DNA of 60,560 bases from a bacterium (GTDB lineage: Bacteria > Bacteroidota > Bacteroidia > B-17B0 > Aurantibacillaceae): assembly GCA_029945625.1 (NCBI GenBank), contig JAQSCW010000049.1:1-60560 (forward strand), in the 5' to 3' direction. A program made the translations under genes and the position numbers. The notes under the pieces were generated by a model. It did no database searches. It was not told the origin of the DNA and saw only the letters and a program-made list of their open reading frames with translations. This document shows, in pieces, positions 35,536 to 44,329 of this stretch. Each line of letters starts with the position of its first letter. The first letter of the stretch is position 1.

Positions 35536-36911
35536 AATTAAGATCCCTGATAGCAAAAACCAAATCCAAACACATCCTCTGGCTGGTGTTTATTTCGGTC
35601 ACCTGGTTAAATTTTAATCAGGAACGTTGGCTACATAAGGAAGTCATCAGTAACGATGTAAATCAGTATTACAGTTATTTGCCCGCTTTCTTTTACGAAA
35701 ACGATCTTTCACTTTCCTTCCTGAAGGATAGTTTGAATGTAGGGCTCGAGACCCGTCATTACGCTCCAAATGCAACACCTGAAGGACATCCGGTAATTAA
35801 AATGAGTATGGGAATGGCTCTCGGATATTTGCCCTTTTTTGCATTGGCACATGCGTATGCCACCTTTTTTCACTATGATGTGAATGGGTTTTCTGTGCCT
35901 TATCATTTTGCCATTCAGTTTTCTTCACTCTTCTACTTTCTTTTCGGCCTCTATTTTCTAACTAAATTACTACGTTACTATTTTGATGAGAAGATCATTG
36001 CCCTGACTCTCTTCTTATTAAGTTTTGGCACCAATGTTTTTTATTATCTCAGTGTACGGGCCGGCAATGTTCATACGTTTGACTTTTTTCTTGTCTCCGC
36101 TTTCCTATACACCGTTGTGAAGTGGCTTCTGCATCAAAAGACACACATGGCAGTTATAGGGGGGACTCTACTTGGGCTCTTAACACTTACCCGGCCAATA
36201 AATTTACTTTTTATAGTGGTAGTTGTTTTATATGATGTGAAAACGCCTGCGCAGTTGTGGGCAAAATTAAAATTATGTTATGGTCAAAAACTGCAGTTAA
36301 TTCTTGCGCTTGTTTGCTTTTTAATTGTGGTATTGCCTCAACTGTTATATTGGCAGTGTGTAAGCGGACACTTCTTGTTCAATTCCTATGTGAACGAACA
36401 TTTCTTTTTCAATCACCCTCATGTTCTTAAGGGTTTGTTTAGTTTCAGAAACGGGTGGCTGATCTATACGCCAATTATGGTCATATCACTTGAAGGTCTC
36501 TTTTGGTTAAGAAAATACGCGCCCGCATTCCTGTTTGTCCTTCCGGTCTTTGTTGGCATTTATATTTATGTCATATTTTCCTGGTGGTGTTGGTGGTATG
36601 GGGGCAGTTTTGGACAAAGGGCGCTTATTGATCTTTACCCAATTTTAGCAATTCCATTTTCGGCAGCTCTATCTGAAATACGATCGTATTCAAAGACACC
36701 GAGAACAGTCGCATACAGCATTCTTACTACACTGGTATTGCTCAATTTATTCCAAACCATGCAGGCAAAATACAATATCATCCACTACGATAGCATGACG
36801 CGGGCCAATTACTTCAGAGTCTTTTTAACAACCAGCGGCAAGTCTGATCGAGAAAAGTATCTCCAACACCCCAATTATGCCAGGGCACAAAAAGGTGAAG
36901 ACGATAATTGA
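35532..36911 (+). CDS. Polytopic membrane protein, possibly GT-C glycosyltransferase-like
   Basis: The 459-residue protein has about nine or ten hydrophobic helices. After the first helix comes an aromatic, Asp-rich loop (SNDVNQYYSYLPAFFYENDL) that recalls the first extracytoplasmic loop of GT-C/PMT-type transferases, where an Asp is catalytic. A second aromatic loop WWCWWYGGSFGQRALIDLYP is also typical of such families. The start is TTG, overlapping the ALDH stop as TTGA. Its place before a sugar-nucleotide dehydratase gene suggests a role in surface glycan work, but this is inference. Confidence 0.65.
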   Translation: MKLRSLIAKTKSKHILWLVFISVTWLNFNQERWLHKEVISNDVNQYYSYLPAFFYENDLSLSFLKDSLNVGLETRHYAPNATPEGHPVIKMSMGMALGYLPFFALAHAYATFFHYDVNGFSVPYHFAIQFSSLFYFLFGLYFLTKLLRYYFDEKIIALTLFLLSFGTNVFYYLSVRAGNVHTFDFFLVSAFLYTVVKWLLHQKTHMAVIGGTLLGLLTLTRPINLLFIVVVVLYDVKTPAQLWAKLKLCYGQKLQLILALVCFLIVVLPQLLYWQCVSGHFLFNSYVNEHFFFNHPHVLKGLFSFRNGWLIYTPIMVISLEGLFWLRKYAPAFLFVLPVFVGIYIYVIFSWWCWWYGGSFGQRALIDLYPILAIPFSAALSEIRSYSKTPRTVAYSILTTLVLLNLFQTMQAKYNIIHYDSMTRANYFRVFLTTSGKSDREKYLQHPNYARAQKGEDDN

Positions 36912-36965
36912 ATCGAATCACCTCTGCCGGGACCTCAAAAAAATTAAGTATTTTTACCCTGCGTC

Positions 36966-38849
36966 ATGTACAGACTCTTCAATCTTTTTTGGCAATACAA
37001 TTTGCCGCGCTGGTCAATATTAATTATTGACACGCTCATTTGCGCATTTGCACTCAGCCTGGCGTTTTTATTGCGCTTCGATTTTGATCGTATCCCCGAA
37101 ATTGATGCTCGCAACTTACCTTACGATTTTGTTGCAGTTTTGGGTATTCGCTTTCTGTCTTTTGCAATATCTAAAACCTACAAAGGGGTTGTGCGTTATA
37201 CTAGCACGCGTGATACCGTAAGAATCTTCACAGTGATCCTATCCGGTAGTTTGCTGATTATTGGATTGAATCTTGTTTCACTCTACTTTCTGGATTATTA
37301 TTTTATTCCCAACTCCGTAATCATTATTGACGGATTAGTGACGCTTTTTTTAATGATCAGTTCACGTCTTGCGGTAAAAGCCCTCTACTTTGAAATCAAA
37401 AATCCGGCAAAGGAAAAGATAAACGTGATCATTTATGGCGCCGGTGAATCGGGAATTATTACCAAACGGACGCTCGACCGCGACGCCGCCATCAAATACA
37501 AAGTGGTAGGTTTTGTGGACGATGATGTAAAGAAACACGGCCGCAGTGTGGAAGGCGTGTTTGTAAGCGGTCCCCAAAAACTCGAAAAACTGATCCGTGA
37601 AAATGAAGTAGAATCGGTGATTATTTCAATACAAAATATTCCCTTCAAAAAGAAAAATGAAATCGCCGATGTGTGTCTTCAAAATAATGTACGATTGTTG
37701 AATGTACCGCCTGCCGCCAAATGGATTAATGGCGAGCTGAGTTTTAATCAGATTAAAAGTCTTCGCATTGAAGACTTGTTGCAACGCGACCCCATCCAGC
37801 TTGATGAGGCAGCAATTAATGCCTACATTAAGGGCAAAGTAATTTTGATTACCGGTGCGGCAGGAAGTATTGGGAGTGAATTGGCAAGACAATGCCTGCG
37901 TTTCGGCCCCAAGAAAATTTATTTACTCGATCAGGCTGAAAGTCCATTGCACGAAATAGAACTCGAGTTTTCAGATAGTCCGTTAAAACCACCCTTTGAA
38001 GTGGTGATGGCAGATGTGCGCAATGTGGACAGAATTAAAAATGTGTTTGCCACCTTTAAGCCTCAGATCGTTTTCCATGCGGCAGCCTACAAACACGTGC
38101 CCATGATGGAAAACAATCCTTCCGAATCCATCCTCACAAATGTTCTTGGCACAAAAACTATTGCCGATCTTTCGCATGAGTATCAAGTGGAACGTTTTGT
38201 GTTTGTAAGCACCGACAAAGCCGTTAACCCCACTAACGTAATGGGGGCTAGCAAACGCATTGCTGAAATTTATATTCAAAGTCTGGGAAAAACCTCCGGC
38301 ACAAAATTCATCACCACGCGTTTTGGCAATGTACTTGGCTCAAGCGGGTCTGTTATTCCGCGCTTTAAAAAACAAATCGAAAATGGCGGACCAATTACCA
38401 TCACTCACCGCGAAATTACGAGGTATTTTATGACCATCCCTGAAGCCAGCCAGTTGGTATTGGAGGCCGCTTCCATGGGAAAAGGAGGAGAAATTTTTGT
38501 TTTTGACATGGGTGAATCGGTGAAGATAATTGATTTGGCGCATAAAATGATTCAATTGGTGGGCATGAAAGAAGGTCGTGACATTGAAATTGTGTACACG
38601 GGATTGCGTCCGGGTGAAAAATTATTTGAAGAATTATTGGCGAACAGTGAAAACACATTGCCCACACACCACAGTCAGATCCTTATTGGAAAAGTAAGAG
38701 AGTACCCTTACGAGGAGGTGAAGGACATTATTAATGGTTTGATAAAATCGTTTGATACACAGAATAATGAATTGATTGTTCAACGGATGAAGGATCTGGT
38801 GCCTGAATTTAAAAGCAATAATTCTATATTTCAAAAACTAGACTCCTGA
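36966..38849 (+). CDS. Membrane-bound UDP-sugar 4,6-dehydratase (FlaA1/CapD/WbpM type)
   Basis: The 627-residue protein has four N-terminal membrane helices (about 15-135), a first Rossmann domain with GAGESGIITKR, and a C-terminal SDR domain with ITGAAGSIGSELARQ. The SDR active site reads STDKAVNPTNVMGASK, with Met in place of the usual catalytic Tyr, as in the WbpM/PglF group of configuration-retaining UDP-GlcNAc C4,6-dehydratases. The product UDP-4-keto-6-deoxy-GlcNAc feeds O-antigen, capsule or glycoprotein synthesis. It is followed after four bases by a phosphatase gene on the same strand. Confidence 0.92.
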   Translation: MYRLFNLFWQYNLPRWSILIIDTLICAFALSLAFLLRFDFDRIPEIDARNLPYDFVAVLGIRFLSFAISKTYKGVVRYTSTRDTVRIFTVILSGSLLIIGLNLVSLYFLDYYFIPNSVIIIDGLVTLFLMISSRLAVKALYFEIKNPAKEKINVIIYGAGESGIITKRTLDRDAAIKYKVVGFVDDDVKKHGRSVEGVFVSGPQKLEKLIRENEVESVIISIQNIPFKKKNEIADVCLQNNVRLLNVPPAAKWINGELSFNQIKSLRIEDLLQRDPIQLDEAAINAYIKGKVILITGAAGSIGSELARQCLRFGPKKIYLLDQAESPLHEIELEFSDSPLKPPFEVVMADVRNVDRIKNVFATFKPQIVFHAAAYKHVPMMENNPSESILTNVLGTKTIADLSHEYQVERFVFVSTDKAVNPTNVMGASKRIAEIYIQSLGKTSGTKFITTRFGNVLGSSGSVIPRFKKQIENGGPITITHREITRYFMTIPEASQLVLEAASMGKGGEIFVFDMGESVKIIDLAHKMIQLVGMKEGRDIEIVYTGLRPGEKLFEELLANSENTLPTHHSQILIGKVREYPYEEVKDIINGLIKSFDTQNNELIVQRMKDLVPEFKSNNSIFQKLDS

Positions 38850-38853
38850 TCTA

Positions 38854-40494
38854 ATGAAAGCGCCTTTTAGTATTCTCACTATTTCTATTCTTCTGCTTTC
38901 CTCTTCTGTTTATTCTCAATCCAACAAGGCCGCATCTTCAACACCTTTATTAGTTGTAGGAATTGTGGTAGATCAAATGCGAAACGATTATATCTACCGG
39001 TACTGGTCACGTTTTGGGGAAGGTGGATTCAAACGCCTGGTAAACGAGGGCTACTATTTTAAGAACAGCCATTATAATTACATTCCTACCTATACCGGGC
39101 CCGGCCACTGCAGTATATATACCGGCACTACACCGCGCAGTCACGGCATCATTGGCAATGATTGGGTGCTTAAAAATAATTTCGCCGCTACCTATTGCGT
39201 GGAAGACAGTCTGGTACTGTCGGTAGGCGCATCGGATAAAGCCGGCCAAATGTCTCCTAAGCGGCAATTAAGCACTACTATTGGCGACGAACTTATAATG
39301 AGTTCCAATCACCGATCGAAAGTTTTTGCACTCGCCTTAAAAGATCGCAGTGCGGTGCTTCCGGCCGGACATGTAGCCAACGGTGCCTTTTGGTTCGACG
39401 ATGCCAGCGGGAATTTTATTTCTTCGTCATGGTACTGCAAAGAACTACCGGTGTGGGTAAAAGAATTCAACACCAAACAATTCGCCAAGTCTTATCTCGA
39501 AAAAGGCTGGAACACGCTCTATCCTGTTGCATCCTACACCAACTCCCCTGCCGACGACAATGTATATGAAGGAACACCGTTTAAAGATAAACCAGTATTT
39601 CCATACGAGTTTAGCTCCTTTTTAAGTAAGAACAATTTTGGAATAATAAAAGTGACACCCTATGGTAATTCCCTCACAAAAGACCTGGCATTAAGTTGTA
39701 TCAAAAATGAACACTTAGGTAAAGATGAATTTACAGACCTTCTTTGCATTAGTTTTTCGAGTACCGACTATGTGGGTCACACGTTTGGTCCGCGCGCTGT
39801 GGAAATGGAAGATGTGTATCTGCGGCTAGACAAAGATCTGGAAGAACTTCTCAACTATCTCGACGCAGAAGTGGGCAAACATAAGTATACGGTTTTTTTG
39901 ACGGCCGATCATGGAGCGGCTGATGTTCCGCGTCAGTTGACAGATAACAAGATTCCCGCCGGACGTTCGAGCGAATCCACACTCTCACAACGCATTAAAT
40001 CTTATTTTAATGTAACCTATGGCGATACCTCGCTACTTGCGAAAGTGAGTAATGAACAAATTTATTTAAATGAAAATAAAGTGAGTCAATTAAAATTAGA
40101 CCTCACGCAGGTGGAAGAAAAACTGAGTATGTTTATGGTAAGTATTACTGGCGTAGCAGAGGCCTACTCTTCAGCCACCATGAAATACCGGTCGTTCGAA
40201 AAAAATGATTACCGGGCCTTATTGCAAAACGGTTACAATCATAAACTCAGCGGTAATGTGTGTTTTATGTTTGAGCCGGGCTGGATGGATCATGGTGAAA
40301 AAGGCACCACGCACGGAAGCGGGTATAATTACGACACCCACGTCCCCCTCCTATTTTACGGCTTCGGCATTAAAAAAGGTGAATCCACCCACTATACTAC
40401 CATCACACAAATTGCCCCCAGCATTTGTGAATTGCTGCACCTCAATCAGCCATCCGCCTGCACATCAGAACCGCTCAATTCGTTTTTTAAATGA
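38854..40494 (+). CDS. PafA-like alkaline phosphatase (nucleotide pyrophosphatase/phosphodiesterase superfamily)
   Basis: The 546-residue protein has a signal peptide (to about SVYSQS, residue 22) and the PafA layout: VVDQMRND with metal-binding Asp40, NYIPTYTGPGHCSIYTGTTP with nucleophile Thr81, STDYVGHTFGP, TADHGAADVP and the late HGEKGTTHGSGYNYDTHVP metal block. Length equals that of the Flavobacterium/Elizabethkingia enzyme as I remember it. PafA is a periplasmic, phosphate-insensitive monoesterase. The gene ends in an ATGA overlap with a serine hydrolase gene. Confidence 0.92.
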   Translation: MKAPFSILTISILLLSSSVYSQSNKAASSTPLLVVGIVVDQMRNDYIYRYWSRFGEGGFKRLVNEGYYFKNSHYNYIPTYTGPGHCSIYTGTTPRSHGIIGNDWVLKNNFAATYCVEDSLVLSVGASDKAGQMSPKRQLSTTIGDELIMSSNHRSKVFALALKDRSAVLPAGHVANGAFWFDDASGNFISSSWYCKELPVWVKEFNTKQFAKSYLEKGWNTLYPVASYTNSPADDNVYEGTPFKDKPVFPYEFSSFLSKNNFGIIKVTPYGNSLTKDLALSCIKNEHLGKDEFTDLLCISFSSTDYVGHTFGPRAVEMEDVYLRLDKDLEELLNYLDAEVGKHKYTVFLTADHGAADVPRQLTDNKIPAGRSSESTLSQRIKSYFNVTYGDTSLLAKVSNEQIYLNENKVSQLKLDLTQVEEKLSMFMVSITGVAEAYSSATMKYRSFEKNDYRALLQNGYNHKLSGNVCFMFEPGWMDHGEKGTTHGSGYNYDTHVPLLFYGFGIKKGESTHYTTITQIAPSICELLHLNQPSACTSEPLNSFFK

Positions 40495-41684
40495 TAAAAC
40501 GAGCACTTGTTGGAGTCGCGGTGGTAATTCTTTTTCAATCGTGTTATGTTGGCCGATTTTTCATTTACAATTTTGCAGATGTGCGGGATTACAAAAAATT
40601 TCCAAAAAGGGAATTAAAAAAATCTCCTGTCCCCTACTATTTTACGGAAGCCACACATAGCAAAGCTATTAAACTTCCAAAAACAATTACCCAAAGAAAA
40701 AAAACATATGATTTTGAATCAGGACTAAAAAAAACGGGTACTCTCTCTTTTTTGGTGATTCGGAACGATAGCATATTATACGAATGGTATCGTGAGGGCA
40801 ACGATCAGTCATCGTTGGTAACTACCTTTTCAATGTCTAAGTCCTATGTTTCGGCACTCACGGGCATTGCCATTGGTGAAGGATATATAAAAAGCAGCAA
40901 AGATCCAATATGCAAGTACCTTACATTTTTGGACACCAATACATTTGGAAAAATTACAATTCAGCACTTGTTGGATATGCAATCGGGAATCGCGTTTAAT
41001 GAGAACTATTTTAACCCCTTTGGCGACATTGCCAAATATTATTATGGTACTAAACTAAAAAAGTATTTGCACCATCTCAAAATTGAGAGCGAACCGGGAA
41101 GCGTTTTTCGCTACATTAGTTTAAATTCACAACTCCTAGGGCTGGTTTTGGAAAGCGCAACAGGAAAACAACTCACCGACTACCTACAGGAAAAATTATG
41201 GACCCCGCTCGGCATGGAATACGATGCCAGTTGGAGCATCGATAGCAAAAAACATCATACCGAAAAGGCCTTTTGTTGTTTGAATGGTCGGGCCAAAGAC
41301 TTTGCTAAACTAGGAAGACTGTACCTGAATAATGGCAATTGGAATGGCAAACAACTCATTCCGGCGGCATACGTGGATGAATCGGTGAATTTTAAAAACG
41401 TGAAGAATAACTTAACTTACTCCAATAATTGGTGGCATACGCGCTGGGCTTTTCCTCTTTCAGATTCATCTAAGATAAAGGCAGTGCATTATACAACTTC
41501 TCCTAAAGACGCAAATTCCACCCCATTTATTTACGCAGCAAGTGGCGACTTTTTTGCGCAGGGATTATTGGGTCAATATTTATACATGTACCCTCAAAAG
41601 AATATGATCATTGTGCGTTTTAGTAAAAAAGAAGGTGATATTGCCTGGACAAAACTATTCAGAGATATTTGTTTGAAAAACTAA
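40491..41684 (+). CDS. Beta-lactamase-family serine hydrolase, probable lipoprotein
   Basis: The 397-residue protein has a lipobox LFQSC with Cys18 and the class C/penicillin-binding fold: SxxK as SMSK (Ser114, Lys117), a YISLNSQLLG segment in the place of the YxN motif, and a later HYTTSP region. Such proteins are esterases, DD-peptidases or amidases; a true beta-lactamase role is not implied. The gene is translationally coupled to the PafA-like gene (ATGA) and ends nine bases from the convergent AsmA-like gene. Confidence 0.9.
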   Translation: MIKRALVGVAVVILFQSCYVGRFFIYNFADVRDYKKFPKRELKKSPVPYYFTEATHSKAIKLPKTITQRKKTYDFESGLKKTGTLSFLVIRNDSILYEWYREGNDQSSLVTTFSMSKSYVSALTGIAIGEGYIKSSKDPICKYLTFLDTNTFGKITIQHLLDMQSGIAFNENYFNPFGDIAKYYYGTKLKKYLHHLKIESEPGSVFRYISLNSQLLGLVLESATGKQLTDYLQEKLWTPLGMEYDASWSIDSKKHHTEKAFCCLNGRAKDFAKLGRLYLNNGNWNGKQLIPAAYVDESVNFKNVKNNLTYSNNWWHTRWAFPLSDSSKIKAVHYTTSPKDANSTPFIYAASGDFFAQGLLGQYLYMYPQKNMIIVRFSKKEGDIAWTKLFRDICLKN

Positions 41685-41693
41685 GTCCCTCTG

Positions 41694-44108
41694 TTATTTC
41701 AGTTCCTTATGTCCAAAACTAATCTTTAGATTTTTTTTCGGACCTTGAAAATTAAGTTTTAATCCCCTTGTACTTTGGGCACTTTTGCCGGTATTTTTTG
41801 GAGAAAGCAACCGGTTTTTAGTCTTCAGATTGCTCCATGGCACCAACACATTAATATTTGAAACACCTTTAAAATCGTATACACCGTTTACTACGTATAG
41901 ATTCAGGAGGTTGGACGAGATCTCTAATTCATCGATCTCCATCACATAACCTTTTAGTCTGAACGTTTCGTTCAACTCCGAAAATTCAACATCGTCCAAG
42001 TTACGATTGAGCACTAAGAATCTGGAAAGATTTTGTATGGGTTCAAAATTTATCAAATGACCAGCCTTCAGCTTCAGATCAACTTCACCCCACATGCTCT
42101 CCCCCGCTATTTTCATTCCGGGTTCCAGATCTGTTTTAAATTTTGCATTAAGACTTAAGTTCCCCTTTATGTTTTCGCTCTGCACTGCCTCTTGCCCAAA
42201 ATTATCACATTGTGTAAATAGGGTATTAATGTTCAGGTCCATGGCCGAAATATCGGCGCTGATGTGTTTAAGATCAACCAGTTTTGCGGCACCACTTATC
42301 CGACCATTGCATGTGTTCAATTTAATGGATGAAAAACTCCACACCTCATCTTTGTATGTTACATTGCCATTCACCTTTTCTGCGACAAACTTTTTAAATA
42401 GTATCTTGTTTGCAGCCAATTGCACTTTCAATTCCATGTCGTACTTTATGTTTCCAGGTTTCTGCTTATCTGGTAATCGTTTAGTATCAGTAACACCTGC
42501 TGCTTCAAGTTTGTCCGGATTAAAAAAAGAATTCAGATCCAAGGTGCCGGCTTTTGCAACAAGATCAAATTTCATCACATCTTTTTTATTAAAAAGGTAA
42601 CTCACAAAATTCTCCACTCGCCCCTTCAACGCTATTTTGCCGGCCCTGCTAGTCAAGATCAGATTTTCAAAGTAAACATCTTTATTTCTTGCAGTTGCTT
42701 TGCCGTTAATGCTATAGGGCTCAGATTTGTTATTTTTTCGATACGTGAAATTATGCATGTCCACATCAGCCAGAAATTTCATGGGCTCATCCAAAAACCT
42801 GCCATCATTGAGCTGTTTCGCGGGACCTTGAAAACTAATCTGAGCTTTGGCTGAACCTGACAGAATAATGTGTTTTGTTTCTTTAAATTTGAGGCGTGAA
42901 GCTTCGATTAGTAGATTACCATGGATTTCAAGAATTGGAGCTTTCAGGTTGGTAACGTTCACAGAGGCCCTCATGGGAAGATCCAGAATATTTCCCGTAA
43001 CTTGCGCAAAGCTTATTGCTGCCGTTTCAGAATTACCTTTTGTTCCATTACTGTCGCTGCTTAATAACCTCCCTTTAAATGAAAGATCCGTGAATGGGAT
43101 CTTTTTCTTTCCCAGCTCAAGTGCGATATGCTGTGCCATTACATCCACCAGCAAAAATGGTTCCTTTTTGCGACCAATGCTAGACACCAACACAAAGCGC
43201 ACATCAATGGTGTTTTTCAGAACAAAAGCCGAAAGTGCTTTTTTGATGTTAGGAGCTAATAACTCTGCGGCTTTTGACACCGAACAAGTCTTGTTTTCCA
43301 CGATCAATGCGAACCGTTGCTTTTCACCCACATCAATAAGCGAAGCAACCCGGTATATCTCATCTTCAATTTTAATAGTGGAGGGCGGAAACACACAAAT
43401 TGTTTTGGTGGCCTTAAAATAAGCCAAGTCCAGATTCAGCTGCGTCTCTTTATTTTTTAGGAAGACGCCATTTTTAGGATTGAATAAGAGTCCCAACACA
43501 TGAACATTTCCGACCAATCGTGCCCTCGCACCATCGCTGTAATTCCTAATTCGCAACGCTGTATTAAACAGATTAATTGCGATGCGCTGTTTTTTTTGCC
43601 GATTTGTAAAATTAAATGATGTGTTCTCCAATTTCAGATTTTCAATTTCAAAAACAACGGTGTTGGCAGTGTCTTTTGACAATAAACTATCTCCCTGATT
43701 GCTTTTTTTGAAAATTTCAAAATTACTCGTCCCATTTTCAAGACGGATAAGATCTATCCGGGCATCCTTCAGCCCTATATAACTCACAATAAATTCGCCA
43801 CCCAGCATTCTGCGAAGATTAAAAGACAAGGACATTGAACGGGCATTAAAAAATTCCCTATTTTGAGGATTATGAAGCAGACTCTGAATTCTAACATTTG
43901 TAAACCTTACAGAAGTCCGCGGCCAATTTTCGAAAAAAGAAACCTGTATTTTGTCCACTTCAAATTTAAGACCATACTTACTTTTCAACTCATTGCTCAA
44001 TCTTTCCTGAAGTACCTTTTTATTAGAAATGACGAGAATATACGCCGAAGAAATGAGCAGAAACAGCAGACCTAGAAGAATTAAAGTTGCTCTCTTAACA
44101 AGTTTCAT
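41694..44108 (-). CDS. AsmA-family envelope protein
   Basis: This 804-residue protein has one N-terminal membrane helix (ATLILLGLLFLLISSAYILV), then the AsmA start pattern LSNELKSKYGLKFEVDKIQVSFFENWPRTSVRFTNVRI. A very long beta-strand-rich region and an AsmA-like C-terminal part (SGAAKLVDLKHISADISAMDLN; GEVDLKLKAGHLINFEPIQNLSRFLVL) complete it. AsmA/TamB/YhdP-type proteins form lipid-conducting beta-groove bridges in the periplasm. It is monocistronic and divergent from the TonB-dependent receptor gene. Confidence 0.88.
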   Translation of the reverse strand: MKLVKRATLILLGLLFLLISSAYILVISNKKVLQERLSNELKSKYGLKFEVDKIQVSFFENWPRTSVRFTNVRIQSLLHNPQNREFFNARSMSLSFNLRRMLGGEFIVSYIGLKDARIDLIRLENGTSNFEIFKKSNQGDSLLSKDTANTVVFEIENLKLENTSFNFTNRQKKQRIAINLFNTALRIRNYSDGARARLVGNVHVLGLLFNPKNGVFLKNKETQLNLDLAYFKATKTICVFPPSTIKIEDEIYRVASLIDVGEKQRFALIVENKTCSVSKAAELLAPNIKKALSAFVLKNTIDVRFVLVSSIGRKKEPFLLVDVMAQHIALELGKKKIPFTDLSFKGRLLSSDSNGTKGNSETAAISFAQVTGNILDLPMRASVNVTNLKAPILEIHGNLLIEASRLKFKETKHIILSGSAKAQISFQGPAKQLNDGRFLDEPMKFLADVDMHNFTYRKNNKSEPYSINGKATARNKDVYFENLILTSRAGKIALKGRVENFVSYLFNKKDVMKFDLVAKAGTLDLNSFFNPDKLEAAGVTDTKRLPDKQKPGNIKYDMELKVQLAANKILFKKFVAEKVNGNVTYKDEVWSFSSIKLNTCNGRISGAAKLVDLKHISADISAMDLNINTLFTQCDNFGQEAVQSENIKGNLSLNAKFKTDLEPGMKIAGESMWGEVDLKLKAGHLINFEPIQNLSRFLVLNRNLDDVEFSELNETFRLKGYVMEIDELEISSNLLNLYVVNGVYDFKGVSNINVLVPWSNLKTKNRLLSPKNTGKSAQSTRGLKLNFQGPKKNLKISFGHKELK

Positions 44109-44329
44109 AGGGACGCCGGCTTATTAATCCGGCCGCACAAAGATAATTCAAAATAGGTCCGGTTTATGTGAATTAAGACTAAAAGTATGCTGCAGTACAG
44201 GTGGCAGACGTGATTTTAAGCTGTAAATGCCGGTCTTTTACAATTCAAGGATCTAAATCTACAACTCATCCGCTTTTAACTGGATAGCTTCCGCTCCTAG
44301 CCCTAAACTTGTACTCATAAAATTTTACT